Positions 34,517-46,806 of a stretch of 64,000 nucleotides of DNA are shown here, in pieces (within the stretch, counting starts at the first letter, position 1; each line of letters starts with the position of its first letter). Both the position numbers and the translations under genes were made by a program. The notes beneath the pieces were generated by a model. The model made no database searches. It was not told the DNA's origin and saw nothing but the letters and a program-made list of their open reading frames with translations. The DNA is from Zea mays (taxonomy: Eukaryota; Streptophyta; Magnoliopsida; Poales; Poaceae): assembly GCF_902167145.1 (NCBI RefSeq), contig NC_050096.1, positions 85,494,683 to 85,558,682 on the forward strand. Direction: 5' to 3'.

Positions 34517-35395
34517 TCAGTGCTATTTCTAGTGGTCGTTTCTTAAGAAAATGCATGTAGAAATCATATTTCTACGGACGGTTCCTTAAAAAAATCGGCA
34601 CTAGATTTCTATAGACAGTTTTCTTAAGGAACCGTCACAAAAATCAATTTCTAGTGCGCCACTAGAAATTATTTTTATCTTGATTTTTAAGTTGCCACCA
34701 ACATAAAAGTTATAATTCTCTTAAAGTTATGAAACTTTATAATTGCCAACTTTTTTATTTACAATCATTTTGTCTCTCAAAAAATGCATCTAAATTTGTC
34801 AAATTTAAAACACAAGTTTTGCAAACGAACTCGGATGAGAAAAGTACCAAAATAAAATTTGTAGAACTTCAAAATTTATGAAACTTTGTAGTGACAACTA
34901 TTTTGTTTGAATTCATTTACAATTCAAATAGTCAATTTATACTCTGATTGTTCTAATATGTGGGCAACAAAGCTGCATTATAGACACAAAATAAGTGATA
35001 GACGAAGTGATGGTAGAGGGGCTATGCACAAGGGCGTAGCCACGAATTTTGAGGAAAAAAAATACCGAGACTTATGACTTCTATGGAGTTGGACGGGCGG
35101 GGCCTGAGTGAGAGGCCTCCCCTAAAATATATATATATATATATTTATTAATTTTTATACCAATTTTATGTATTTTAAAAAAGATTTTCACTGACGGTTT
35201 TATTACATCGATAGTAAGTGGAAATCAATTTCCACTGACGGGTTTCTTAGCCCAACCGCCAGTAAAAATTGATTTTTAATGGCGTTTGTCAGTTATCCGT
35301 AAAAACAAATAATTATTTTTACTAGTCTATAGCACTGACGGGTTTAAAAAATGTCAGTGCAAATAGATTCACAACCGTCTATATACCTTTAAAAA
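34517..35395. repeat. Degenerate CACTA-like termini and inverted repeats
   Basis: AATTTCTAGTG (34646-34656), CGC, then CACTAGAAATT (34660-34670) form 11-base inverted arms. A 13-base inverted pair GACGGTTCCTTAA/TTAAGGAACCGTC lies at 34577-34589 and 34624-34636. ACTGACGG-type repeats follow at 35190-35390, with a (TA)n run near 35130. This looks like the ends of one or two decayed CACTA elements. No gene is seen. Confidence 0.45.
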
Positions 35396-35399
35396 CACA

Positions 35400-36514
35400 T
35401 AATAAGCGGCTTATTGACATGAAATACTATTTTCATGCTGATCCATAAAGGTTAAAGTCAGATTTTTAGCACAGTAGAATCCAGAAAAAACAGCATGAGG
35501 CAAGATAGAGAGAAAGAGGCCAGAAGCGACAATGGAAGTACAAAATCTACACCAAATATTGCTCACATACCGACATGGCCATATCCGCTTCCAGCGCGGG
35601 AGAAGAGAAGCACCCACACGATGAAAAAGGAAGGAGCTGAAAAGGGCAACTGGACGAACGAGCGAACCCGACAGGGACACGGAATGCGCACCCGAGCACC
35701 ACACACACCGAGCGGCGCCGTCGGCCCACCCGTGCACACCAGCTGCTGCTATAACGACGGGATCACGAATCACACGACCCCTTCTCCTCTCGTTCTCGCC
35801 CAGTCGCACCGTCCCCGTCTCCAACCCGACTCTGAAATCCACGAGCTCTTCCCCCTCGTCCACACCCCGCCCCTCCCTGCTCTCCGCCTCCCCGTCCCCG
35901 CCCCCATCGCTACCCACAAGCACCTTCGGAGGCTCCAGGCAACCCACCTCCTGCACCCGGCGTCCCTCGCGGCGGCGACGCGCGAACGTCCCGCTCCCCG
36001 GTGGTGAGCGCCCCTCTGTGATCTAATCTTGTCAAATGACTCTGCATCTTTCGTTCGGTTGGATTTCGTCTGGTCGCTGGAGAAACTGGACCTCCTTCGG
36101 CCGGGGCAGCGGAGGACGTGTTCTCCCTCCCGTTCGGGCTGCCGCAGAGGTCTCCGAGCAGCGGAAATGGCGTCGTTTGGTCATCTCTTTTGCTCCCTAT
36201 CAAAACACCGGAATAAAATTTCCCCGTTTCTTTCCTTTCGGATGCCCCCTGTTCCCTTGATTCCATTCCGCTAATGCTCGAGACCTCATTATGGATGGTA
36301 GATTGATAGAAATGGATTTTAACTTTCCAAATAAAAAAAACCCACTCGATTCCCCCTGCTCTAACCATTCTCCTTGCACAGGGAACGACGGTAGCCAGTG
36401 CAAAAGTTGCGCCCCCTACGTTACCTTTCATGAACCAAACGAACGGCACCTCTGAAATGCTTTCGTTTCCTGTGCTCTCCCTGACCACCAACAGAGTAAC
36501 GGAGAGACGGAGCC
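35400..36514 (+). promoter_or_regulatory. Promoter and 5'-UTR region of the PP2C gene
   Basis: A TATAAC box at 35750-35755 precedes a C-rich leader. A non-coding first exon plausibly ends at CCGGTG|GTGAGC (36003/36004), and an acceptor CCAACAG ends at 36494, 20 bases before the ATG. That gives a predicted 491-base intron in the 5' UTR. Several ORFs on both strands here are shadows of GC-rich UTR sequence. TATA position and transcription start are inferred only. Confidence 0.4.
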
Positions 36515-38675
36515 ATGAGCGGAGGGGTGGAGCCGGATACCCCGCCCGGTAGCAGCAGCAGCAGCAGCAGGAGCGGGGGCAGCACGCCCGTGGGCGGCAA
36601 GCCGCCACGCCACCACCTCACGTCCATCCGCCACTGCGCCAGCAGTGCCCGCATCGCCGCTGCCTCCGCCGAATTCGTAAGCAAGCTCGCTGCCACCCAA
36701 GCCATCTATCCCTAACACGAATTTGATGTCTGCCCTTCTGTTCTCCTGCAGGGGCTGGAGTCGGGGACGCTCAGCTTGATTTCACCTACCGCAGACATCC
36801 GTCCGGGCTTCTTGCCTGTGTTCAGGTCGGGGAGTTTCGCGGATATTGGACCCAAATCCTTCATGGAGGACGAGCATGTCTGTGTGGACAACCTCGTCGA
36901 GCACCTTGGACTCCGTGGCCCGGGCATCCCTGCACCGGGTGCCTTCTATGGGGTGAGTTGGAATTGTATTTGCATCAGCCCTAACCACTGACTAACTGCT
37001 TCTGTTAAAGTATTTAACAATGTGTACTCTTTATGGATCTATGATTTGTTCTTTTGTGAGTGGCAATAATGTTGCCATGATAGCTTCTAGGCTTACTATG
37101 ATGGTAGAAATGATTGAACTGAAGAGGAATCGGTTCCACATGGCCAATGATAAAAAACCCAGAGGATGAATGCTTTTCTTTCTATTTTGGACCTTTTGGT
37201 ACTGCACACAGCAGATACAGATGGGGAATTTTGCTAGTGAGAAATAAGTGTCTTGTCCTTTTGCCACCTGGCCTTGCAAATCTTTACTGTTTTGTTTGTG
37301 AAAAATTAGGTGTTTGATGGCCATGGTGGTAGTGATGCTGCCTGTTTTGTCCGGAAGAATATACTGAAGTTCATAACCGAAGATTGCCACTTCCCCAACA
37401 GCATCGAGAAGGCAATCAGAAGTGCTTTCGTAAAGGCTGACCATGCGATTGCGGATTCTCAGTCTCTTGACCGGAATTCTGGGACCACGGCGTTGACGGT
37501 CCTTATATCTGGCAGGTAAATTCCCATGATAGTGCGTTAATATGTATGCTTTACAAATTTATTGGCACTTCAACATATTGGTCAATATAATTATGTTGCC
37601 ATATATGTATAGTCCTAATATTTGCTGGTAACATAATAAATTGAGTAGTAGTCCAGAAGATTTGGTGTGGCGAAGATGAGTAAAACGTTTGAAGTTAATG
37701 TTTCTATGTACTTTTTTTGTTACATGAAATTACTCAGTTGATGACAAGTTTGGTTTCCAAGAGAAACTATTAGTTGAAGCCATGTTCACTGATTTATGAA
37801 TCAGTAGAGGCACTTCCTTTCATTTTAAATTTATGAGTTTCGTTTCCAGGACAAACTATCAGTTAAAGCCCCTTTCATAGTACCTTTATTCTGACAGTCT
37901 CTTCACATTTACTGCCTCAACCTCCAATATCACATCTGTACATAAAAGGTCCATTGCTGGACCAAGCTGTTCTTGGGGCCATATTGCCACTATGGGTTGA
38001 TAAATTCCAACATTACAGCCTGTATGCTGTTGACAACCTTTTTGATTAATTACTATGTACTATGTACTATGGCATCTCAAAAGTATGCACTCACCAACCT
38101 CATTAAAATGGTGCAGGACACTGCTTGTCGCGAATGCTGGTGACTGTAGAGCCGTATTAGGAAAGCGAGGCCGAGCTTTTGAACTCTCGAGAGACCACAA
38201 ACCCAGCTGCAGCGTTGAGAAGCTCAGAATCGAAAACCTTGGCGGTACGGTCTTCGATGGCTACCTCAACGGTCAGCTGGCTGTAGCAAGGGCGATCGGT
38301 GACTGGCACATGAAAGGCTCCAAAGGCTCTGCGTGCCCTCTCACACCGGAACCTGAGTTTAGGGAGGTTAGGCTTACCGAGGAAGACGAGTTCTTGATAA
38401 TAGGCTGCGATGGCCTCTGGGACGTGATGAGCAGCCAGTTTGCTGTCTCCATGGTCAGGAAAGAGCTGATGGAACACAATGACCCACAGCGGTGCTCGCG
38501 GGAGCTTGTCCAGGAAGCTCTTAGGCGCGACTGCTGTGATAACCTAACCGTAGTCGTCGTGTGCTTCTCAGATGACCCGCCCCCTCAGATCGAGGTCCCG
38601 AGATTCCGGGTACGGAGAAGCATCTCAATGGAAGGGCTGCATACGCTGAGGGGAGCTCTTGACAGTAACGTTTGA
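36515..38675 (+). CDS. PP2C-family serine/threonine protein phosphatase
   Basis: There are four coding exons: 36515-36676, 36752-36952, 37310-37515 and 38117-38675, all with GT-AG introns and consistent phase, giving 375 residues. It dephosphorylates Ser/Thr and needs Mg2+ or Mn2+. PP2C motifs appear in order: [26 protein letters not shown] (metal-binding Asp), [53 protein letters not shown] (metal Asp) and [12 protein letters not shown]. The N-terminus has a Ser-rich run (residues 13-18). The C-terminal tail [20 protein letters not shown] resembles the DBP1/PP2C22-27-47 group of plants, which is my best subgroup guess. There is no signal peptide or membrane segment, so it is probably cytosolic or nuclear. 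All catalytic residues I can check are present. It is the only intact host gene in the window, enclosed by transposons on both sides. Confidence 0.95.
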
Positions 38676-39552
38676 GCTCCGAAAGTGTACCTTCGCCTGC
38701 AACTTGTGTCGTGGAGGATTTTTCTCTCTTCTTTGTTGTTTGGTCTGTTGGAAGTTTTGCTCCGCTCGGCTCATCGGTGTTTTGCGATATAGATCTCGGA
38801 ATAAGTTTTGTAGAATTATTTTGGAAGGAAATTTTTGTTGAGGTGTAGGCTAATTAATCTTCCTTTGTTGAGGCCACCATTTTGTTGTTGGTTGCTCACA
38901 ATGTAATCGAGCAATTAACCGGCACGTTGTTCTGGTACGAATGAGAGTTATAGCAGCTGATCGTTTTTGGTCTTTGTTCAGAATTCCACTTGTATGGTTG
39001 GACGAGTCCCCTGTTCATTATTATCAGAACCAAAAGAGAATAAAGTTATGGTACAGATTTTGTTCATCTTTGTGCATGTGGGAAAACATGGTCACAACAT
39101 ACCTTGACTCCCTGCTATTTGTTGGGAGCTGATTGGTCTGCAGTAGATGCGGAATTCATTTGATTTAACAATGTTCTGAAACCTTTTAAGTTTATGCTGT
39201 TGTCATGGAGAAAAAACAAAAACAAGACTGAGAATCACACAACACAGTACAGCACTACAGCAGCCGCAGCAGCATCGAGCTGAGCTGATCAGCGATGTTC
39301 CAATTGAGTTGGGCTGTTCGTTTTGAATTAAAGTCGACTGTTTATACTACTGTAATTGTAATCTATAGAGATAAAGACTGTAGAATTATAGGTAAAAAAC
39401 TATGTAGAAATAGTAGGAGTTGGTATGGATTAAATGACATATTGACATGTGGTAAGCTGCGTGTGCATACGTGTTTATCCGCAGTTCAGCACCTCTGGAT
39501 GTACAAGTAACTCGACATCTCTCTCGTGAACCCGGCCGCCGCCGCCGCATCA
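38676..39552. other. PP2C 3' UTR and downstream sequence
   Basis: This is T-rich 3'-UTR-like sequence, with possible polyadenylation signals AATAAG near 38800 and AATAAA near 39039. No further gene is seen. Confidence 0.5.
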
Positions 39553-39689
39553 GGTCTTGTTCGGTTATTCCTACAATACATGGATTGGATGAGATTGGAA
39601 AAAATTTAGAACAACTTTAACTTGCTTGGGATTTAAACTCACCTAATCCCACTCAATCCACATGGATTGAGAGCTAACCGAACAAGCCC
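39553..39689. mobile_element. Short MITE
   Basis: This segment of about 137 bases has inverted ends GGTCTTGTTCGGTTA and TAACCGAACAAGCCC, plus internal inverted CATGGATTGGATGAG/CTCAATCCACATGG. A target duplication is not clear, so the superfamily is open. Confidence 0.6.
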
Positions 39690-40745
39690 TCGTGTGGTTC
39701 GCGCCGATTCCAGCCGTTTGCCACTCGCGCCAACGCCCCCCATGGCCCACATGTCACGATTCCAACACTTTGTCTGACGGACACAGGGCGGCGAGGACGC
39801 CGCTGGATCCGGCAGTGGAGTTCTCCACTGGCCTGTGAGCTCAGCCGCGTTCGACGGCTCATGCGCCCGGCTCCGCATCACGTGGTTCGCGTCAATTCCA
39901 GTTCCAGCCGTCCTCCACTCGCGCGCACACCGCACGTCTTGCGTGACTTGTCGATCGATGCATGAGCTCTAAATTTTACACTATAACATTTAAGTATGTG
40001 ATCGAACATTTAAGTATGTATGATCGAATTAGAATTAGATCCTATTTATATTTATTTTTAAACTACAAATTATTTAGGGCCCTACCATTTTGTAAATGAG
40101 CATTTGAATCGTGATCCATTATCACCTCTACTCCTCGCCGCCTCCTCACCACCACCCGTGGAAATTACTTTGCATTTTCAATTTACTGTAATAATGGTTT
40201 TATGGTTAGATTTATCGATTCTTGTTTGTTGAGTTAGTTCAGATTTGTTCTGTTCTAATATCATGAATACTATCTACCATTATATCTAAGTTTTACGTTT
40301 TATGCTGTATTATTAAATTAGTCTTAGATCCTATTAACTGTATAACAAAAAAATTGATATATGAAGAACTTTGTACTAATAATTTGGGTAGTATTCAACG
40401 AATGGCGTAAACTGAAGGCCCAAGCATCAGCTAGTTGCAGGACTACAACAGCAAGGATAATCAATCCATACTTGGGATCAATTTGACTTGCCTCCTCTTT
40501 TTTTTCTTCTCATTATGTGCTGCAGCAGAATCGCTGTCCATCCTAGACACGGTGCTCTGCTGAATGGTTGGTTGATCGTGGAGGATGGGCACTCGGCAGA
40601 CCGCGGACGAGAAACTGAAGCTCTTCACCTTCCACCTGCTTGGGTCCTGGGCAAGCTGGACCATCACGCGGACGTCATATTTTTTTTTTAGAACTTAAAA
40701 CATGCATAGCTACTAAACCGTGCATTCAAATAAAATTCTAATCAC
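39690..40745. other. Intergenic sequence, no gene seen
   Basis: AT-rich sequence with short ORFs lacking any recognisable domain. Confidence 0.5.
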
Positions 40746-41424
40746 ACCCCGTTTGGATGTATGGATTGGCCCTCAGAATCTAGGAACCGATATTGGGCTG
40801 AGGCAAATACGGCAGTTTGGTTGTTGTCACGTATTTGCAATAGGGAATCAGCTCTGCCCAGCCAATTCCATAGGACGTGTTCATTTTGACACTATGCAAA
40901 TTTGACACTGGTGCACATCTTTTATCCGTCATTGTTGTCCATGCCTCGTAGCCTCACCACCATGTCTGACCAAGCAATAGATTTGCATTCATACAATAAT
41001 TGCAGAAAACAAAATTTAAAAAAAAACGGAAGAGAAGAAGAATCGTGCTGGCAGAATGCTATTTTGAAACACATTGTTGCTACGGTAGCATATATATATG
41101 GATGTGGGAAGGGGACCAAGGGAGCTACGCAGTTTTAGTGATGATGAGCACAAGCATACACTTAGGAGCTATTTGCTCAAAGAAATGTATGATGCATCAG
41201 AGGTGACATATGCTATGACGAGTTACGTCTAACTAGAAGGAACTCCAATCTTTGTCTAGCCAAACGTATGTTGGAGTTGCATGCTTCCTTTTGATTCTAC
41301 AAGCCAATTTCTCGTGCAACCAAACAATAGAATCTGATTTGAAGCCCATTTCAATACCTTCACTGATCTGGTATTCAGCATCTATTCAATTCCTTGCTAC
41401 AAAATCCCAACATCCAAACGAAGC
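40746..41424. mobile_element. Probable non-autonomous DNA transposon
   Basis: The ends carry the inverted pair CGTTTGGATGT (40750-40760) and ACATCCAAACG (41410-41420), about 0.68 kb apart, with extended similarity inward (GGATT and AATCCC). No transposase is encoded. Exact ends and duplication are uncertain. Confidence 0.45.
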
Positions 41425-41462
41425 ATAATGTGTTCCTTCAAATTGTTAGAAAATAAAATAGA

Positions 41463-42850
41463 TGTCGGCGTTTCGACCCCGGAGGTCCCTGGACCGACGA
41501 GTAAATTGTTGCTGCATGTCCCAGCCCAGATGGGTCGGCGCGAGATGGAACACAAGGGGAACAAAAGAGGGAACCGCGACTCGTGTTATCCTGCGCCCAG
41601 GGCGGATGCGCTTGCAGTAGGGGGTTACAAGCGTTCGCGAGAGAGAGAGAGAGAGAGAGCCTGTGCGTCAGCCCGTCCTCCCGCGCGGCCACCTCTCTCG
41701 TACGAGGGCCCTGGACCTTCCTTTTATAGACGTAAGGAGAAGGCCCAGGTGTACAATAGGGAGTGTAGCAATGTGCTAACGTGTCTAACAGAGAGGAGCC
41801 AGAGCCCTTTGTACATGCCGACGTGGCTGTTGGAGAGGTGTTGGTGCCCTGTTCATGTGATGTCGTGGCCGTCGGATGAGCGCTTGAGCCCTGTAGAAGC
41901 ACAGCTGTTGGGGCTATCGGATCCTTGCTGACGTCTCCTTGCTTCCGTAGGGGGCTGAGAACCGCCTTCGTCATGGAGCACGCGGGGTGCCATCATTACT
42001 TGTTTACCGGGGCGAGCCAGATGGGACGCCGATCTTGTTCCCCGTAGCCTGAGCTAGCTAGGGGTAGGGTAATGATGTACCCCCCTGTTGCGTGGTCAGT
42101 CCGAGCCCGAGGTCGGGCGAGGCGGTGACTCCCCCGAGGTCGAGGCTGAGTCCGAGCCCTGGGGTTGGGCGAGACGGAGACCGTCTTCCGAGGTCGAGGT
42201 GGAGTCCGAGCCCTAGGGTCGGGCGAGACGGAGACCGTCTTCCGGGGTCGAGGTTGAGTCCGAGCCCTGGGGTCGGGCGAGGCGGAGACCGTCTTCCGGG
42301 GTCGAGGTTGAGTCCGAGCCCTGGGGTCGGGCGAGGCGGAGCTTCCTATGGCGCCCGAGGCTGGACTTGGCTGCTGTCAGCCTCACCCTGGTGGGTGGCA
42401 CAGCAGTCGGAGCAGGGCAGGCAGCGCTGTTTTCCTGTCAGGTCAGTCAGTGGAGGGGCGAAGTGACTGCGGTCACTTCGGCCCTGTCGACTGAGGAACG
42501 CGCGTCAGGATAAGGTGTCAGGCGATCCTTGCATTGAATGCTCCTGCGATACGATCGGTTGGCGAGGCGATCTGGCCAAGGTTGCTTCTCCGCGAAGCCT
42601 GCCCGAGCTGGGCCTCGGGCGAGTCGAAGGTGCGCCCGTTGCTTGAGGAGACCCTCTGGCGAGACATGAATCCACCTGGGTCTGCTGTTCCTGCCCGAGG
42701 CTGGGCTCGGGCGAAGCGAGATCGTGTCCCTTGAGTGGACAGAGCTTTGACCTGTATTGCGCCCATCAGGCCTTTGCAGCTTTGTGCTGATGGTGGTTAC
42801 CAGCCGAGTTTAGGAGTCTTGGGGGTACCCCTAATTATGGTCCCCGACAG
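41463..42850 (-). repeat. 3' LTR of the Tat-like gypsy element
   Basis: This LTR is 1388 bases. On the minus strand it runs from TGTCGGGGACC at 42850 to CGCCGACA at 41463. A polypurine-like CTCGGGGGCTAC sits immediately upstream (42862-42851). A TATAAAAGG box is read on the minus strand near 41728-41720. A (GA)n run lies at about 41640-41660, and a 54-base minisatellite at 42100-42366. Confidence 0.85.
42100..42366. repeat. 54-base minisatellite inside the LTR
   Basis: Five copies start at TCCGAGCC at 42100, 42151, 42205, 42259 and 42313 (period 51-54). Each contains GGTCGGGCGAG and a GTCTTCCGGGGTCGAGG-like part. The last two are almost identical. Confidence 0.9.
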
Positions 42851-43584
42851 TAGCCCCCGAGCCTCAAAGGGAGTGTTGGTACTCGCTTGGAGGCTTTGTC
42901 GCACTTTTTTGCAAGGGGACCGGCCTTTCTCGGTTGCATTTCGTTCCGGTGGGTGCGCGCGAGCGCACCCGCCGGCTGTAGCCCCCGAGACCTCGGAGGA
43001 GTGGTTTGACTCCTCCGAGGTCTTAGTGTCTTTCGTGAGACCTAGGCCGGTCTGGTTGTTCCCTCATGCGATCTGATCGTAACCCGCGTGCATGGTCAGG
43101 TTCTGAGTTCTCGGGCTGGTATGTTGACGCTGTCAACGGTTTGGCCGGAGCCGGGTTTGCGAGAGCAGCTCCCGAGCCTCTTCACAGAGCGAGAGGACGG
43201 TCAAGGACTGACTCGGCTTTTATCATACGCCCCTTCGTCGCCTTTCCGCAAGGAGGAGGGGGGGAAAGCGCCATGTTGCCCTCGGAGGGCGTCGAACATG
43301 GTGTCTCCAGTGAGTTGCTAACGGGTGATCCGAGTGGACGCCCGTGCCCCGTTCGATAAGGGTCGGCTAGTGGCCCAGAGGCGCGCTCCAAAAGTACCTA
43401 CAAGTGATTTGCCGGACCCGGTCCCGTTTGATAGGGTCCGAGGGCTCGATGCCTCCCTCTGATGGGATTCCATTATAGAATCACTCTTGCTGGTCTTGGA
43501 AATGTCCTAGGGTACCTCGGGAGCATAGCCCGAGCCTCGGCCATGTATCGGACGTACCCAGAGTCATCCCTCGCTCTGCGTGTT

Positions 43585-43800
43585 CTGAGGCGGTTGTCGA
43601 ACCCTTCGGGGGGCCAGCCTTCGAACCCCTGATCAGTAGTGGGCGCGGAGCCCGAGTGGCCTGAGGCGGCTGTCGAACCCTTCCGAGGGGCCAGCCTTCG
43701 AACCTCTGACCAGTAGTGGGCGCGGAGCCCGAGTGCTCTGAGGCGGCTGTCGAACCCTTCCGAGGGGCCAGCCTTCGAACCTCTGATCAGTAGGAGGGCT
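43585..43800. repeat. Three tandem 76-77 base repeats
   Basis: Copies begin CTGAGGCGG at 43585, 43661 and 43738, each with CCAGCCTTCGAACC and, in the first two, GGGCGCGGAGCCCGAGTG. Confidence 0.9.
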
Positions 43801-44692
43801 CGGGGCCCGCTTCCTTCGCGGAGAAGGATCCCTTTCGGAGTATCCCCTTTCCCGGTCCCTGTAGCAAGAGAGAGAAAGGGGAAGAGGAAAAGGATACAAA
43901 ATTGAACGACGTGGCGCACCTTTTTTGACGCGGTCATCATGGCGGAGGTGAAGCGTTGCCCGCTTCGCCTGCCAAAGGTGTTGCCTGCCCTGCCGCGGAG
44001 TTAATGCGACGGGACGAGTGGTTCGCGGGGCAGCCGTGGCGTGAGCCGTTCGAGGAACGGAACACGAGCGCGTCGTCTTCACGCTGTGGGAGAGGGCTCT
44101 CTCGCTGTCCCAGGAGGGGACGTGATCCTGCAGACGATTTGACTGCTGCTTCCGCCCCCCTGTCGCCGCCATTACTGCCGGCCCACTTTTGGCCATATCG
44201 ACCGTCACGCCTTCTCCCGCGGCTGACTGACCCGTGACCGATGTGCTCGGTTTGGCACTGTTGGGCCATGCGCAGGGTTGCCTCGAGTCGCGGCACCGGT
44301 GCCGCAGTCGAGAAGGCACGGTACTGGCGCAAGAGGCGGTGCAGTTTTTCGCACGTAGTAACCAGCGCGCCGGTTACATGACGTGTGGGCCTGAGCGTTC
44401 ATGCTGGACGCGTCGAAGTCGAAAGGGTGCGCCCCTATGGTGCAGTTGCATGCCGTCTGCATGGCGTCCGCCCTTTCACCCGTTGGTTTGGGCGAAGATG
44501 GAGGAGTGCTTGTAACCGCTGGGCGGTTACACGCTCCGCGCGCGGCGGTTTGGCTTCTTCTGTCCTGAGCCAGCTCGCATGACGCGTGGGACCCAGCCCC
44601 CGTGTCGTAGGGGGAGGACCTTGGAGCGTGTTGGTGAAGACTTAGTCCGTGACGCCTGAGGACGCAAGTGGGGAGAGTCGCCTTTAAAAAGG

Positions 44693-44719
44693 GGGCGACC
44701 CCCTTGGGTGGAAGCCATG
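44693..44719 (+). promoter_or_regulatory. Possible antisense TATA box and start codon
   Basis: TTTAAAAAG at 44693-44701 is followed by an ATG at 44717 on the plus strand, opposite to gag-pol. The following frame is open to 45295 but has no known domain. A weak prediction. Confidence 0.25.
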
Positions 44720-45733
44720 CCTTCGCACTCCCCTCATGCATTGCGCCCTTCCACCTTCCGAGCCCCCGGATGGGGAGTGCCCGCATTGCTTTCGTCTTGC
44801 TGTTGTTGGAGGAGCGCAACTTCGCGGAAGTTGGTACCTTTCAGCCATCGCTCGGCTTCAAGGATTTTCATCAGGCAGCCCGGCTGCATCCCCTCACCAA
44901 TGGTCACCCAAGACGGTGACCACCAGTTCGATGGTGGGGAGAAGCAAGCCGGGCTGCGACCTCTGCCCTGCCCTCAGCTTCAAGGATCTTCATCATCCTT
45001 GCTGGGGAGGAGGGCGGGGCGAGCCGGGGCCTGCCTTCACGTGGGCTGGCATCCCGCTTCTTCCTCCAGCTTCTGGGGGTGGAAACCATCCTCCAGCTCT
45101 GCGGAGGAGGCGCCCTCCAGCCATGCCGGGGAAGGCGAACTGCTGCTGCCCAGCCAGGGTGCAACATTCCGTCCTCTGTCCGGGCGACAGTGGCCAGCCG
45201 CACCGGGGGGTCTCACAACACGTCGTACGCCGCGAGGGCGGTACTCGTGTTCTGGGACGGTCCCATTCTCGTTTTCGTGGCGAGGACGGGAGTGAGGACC
45301 TGCCGGTGCGCTTTGGGGCGGCCGGCGCCCGCTGGTGCGGTGTTGGTGGGCAGGTGGACGCCGCCGCCGGTGCTGAGGTGGTGGCAGCTGGAGAAAGCTT
45401 GTCCACCGACAAGACCGTCAGTGTCACCCACGGACCGACCTCCGGCTCTTTGGCTTTAATGTCTGGTTCTCGTCCCTCGAGTGGGGACGTGAACGAGAGC
45501 CTTCCAGCGGTAGCGTCCGCCCTGGGACCATCGCTGCTGCTGCAGAGGTCGTCGGCGAGTCACCCGGAGTTTGTCGTCCCGCAGGCTCTCCGATGTGGAG
45601 GTTGTTCATACCCGCGGGAGTGGAACCGGAGTTTCGTTTGTAATGGCGCCTTGAGTGCCGGTGTCTGTTCATTGTGGCTGTCGGGGCCTGAACATCTAGG
45701 TATTTGAGCGCAATACCGTGTTTTTTCCTCATT

Positions 45734-46806
45734 TCGAGCACTAGGACTCGCCTGTCGGCTAGCTGGACCGCTTAACCAAGTGTGAGCTGCCTCGTGCGGA
45801 AGGTGACGAGTGAGGTATCCGTATCCTGGAGGCGTAGGAGTCCCTCGGCTCGGTCGGCCTTGCCGCCCGAGGCTTCTCTTGCTCAGTTAAAGAAAACCTT
45901 TGGCCGCTCTGCGATGAGCCGGAGCCGGAGGCAGCGGTGTGAGCGTGGACAGAGGCGGAGTCGGCTGGAGAAGAAAACTTCGTCGGCCCAGGAGCAGGGG
46001 ACTTCCCAGGCCGAGGAGGCGTAGCAGCGGCGGCTGGAACCTGGCCAGGTCGTCCACTGGCGGGACCAACCCTGGAGTCGGGCTGCCGAGGCCATGAGCC
46101 GGGCTGATGTCCTCGGGGGTCAGCTGGCTGAGGCTACGGAGCGGCTGATCAAGCCGTCTGCTTGGGCCAGGTTCCTGGAGGAGACCCTGGCGGCGATGGC
46201 CCAGGCGCGGTGCTGACATCTTCCTTCGAGGTGGAGATCCTCCGACCGTGTTGCCGTCCGAGGTCGGGCCGGATTCCGCCGAAGGTGGAGTCGACGCCGA
46301 GGGTGCTGCTGCCCCCCCATTGATGTCTGAACCTGCAGGATCAGTTTGTCTGTAGTATGCGTATGTTTTTTGCGGCCACCGAGGCCTAAACATACCGTTG
46401 TCGTGTTGTAAAGCTGCGTTTCTTTTTCCCCTTGTTTCGAGTGTCAGGACTTGTTTGTCGGTAGCAGAATCGCTCATCCGAGCGAGAGTTACTTTTCACG
46501 GAAGGTGATGAGTGAGGTATCCGTATCCCGGAGGCGTAGGAGTTCCTCGGCTCGGTCGGCCTTGCCGCTTACGTGTACTCTTACTCGTCCGCAGGATTCT
46601 ATTATCGATATAGTCGAGAAGGCACCAAAAATCATTTCGACAGAAAAGTTTTCGAGCGTTAAGACTTGTTCGGTCAGCGGACTCGCTTATCCGAGCGTGA
46701 GTTACTTATCGCGGAAGGTGATGAGTGAGGTATCCGTATCCCGGAGGCGTAGGAGTCCCTCGGCTCGGTCGACCTTGCCGCTTACGTGTACTCCATCGTT
46801 TTCAGG
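45734..46806. repeat. Three dispersed copies of a roughly 130-base repeat
   Basis: Copies lie at about 45734-45866, 46437-46592 and 46652-46806. Each contains GAGTGAGGTATCCGTATCC and GGCGTAGGAG, and the last two also CGCTTACGTGTACTC. The second ends GTCCGCAG and the third TTTTCAG, which resemble splice acceptors. Confidence 0.85.

Noticed and set aside
35411..36608. ORFs of 181, 170 and 232 residues on both strands
   Set aside because: They overlap the promoter, 5' UTR and first exon of the PP2C gene, and are GC-driven shadows.
42100..43800. Regularly spaced repeats that could suggest a CRISPR-like array
   Set aside because: Units are tandem with no unique spacers, lie inside a plant LTR element, and vary like minisatellites.
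44736..45707. 323-residue plus-strand ORF
   Set aside because: No domain, competing ORFs in all frames; treated only as part of a possible antisense unit.
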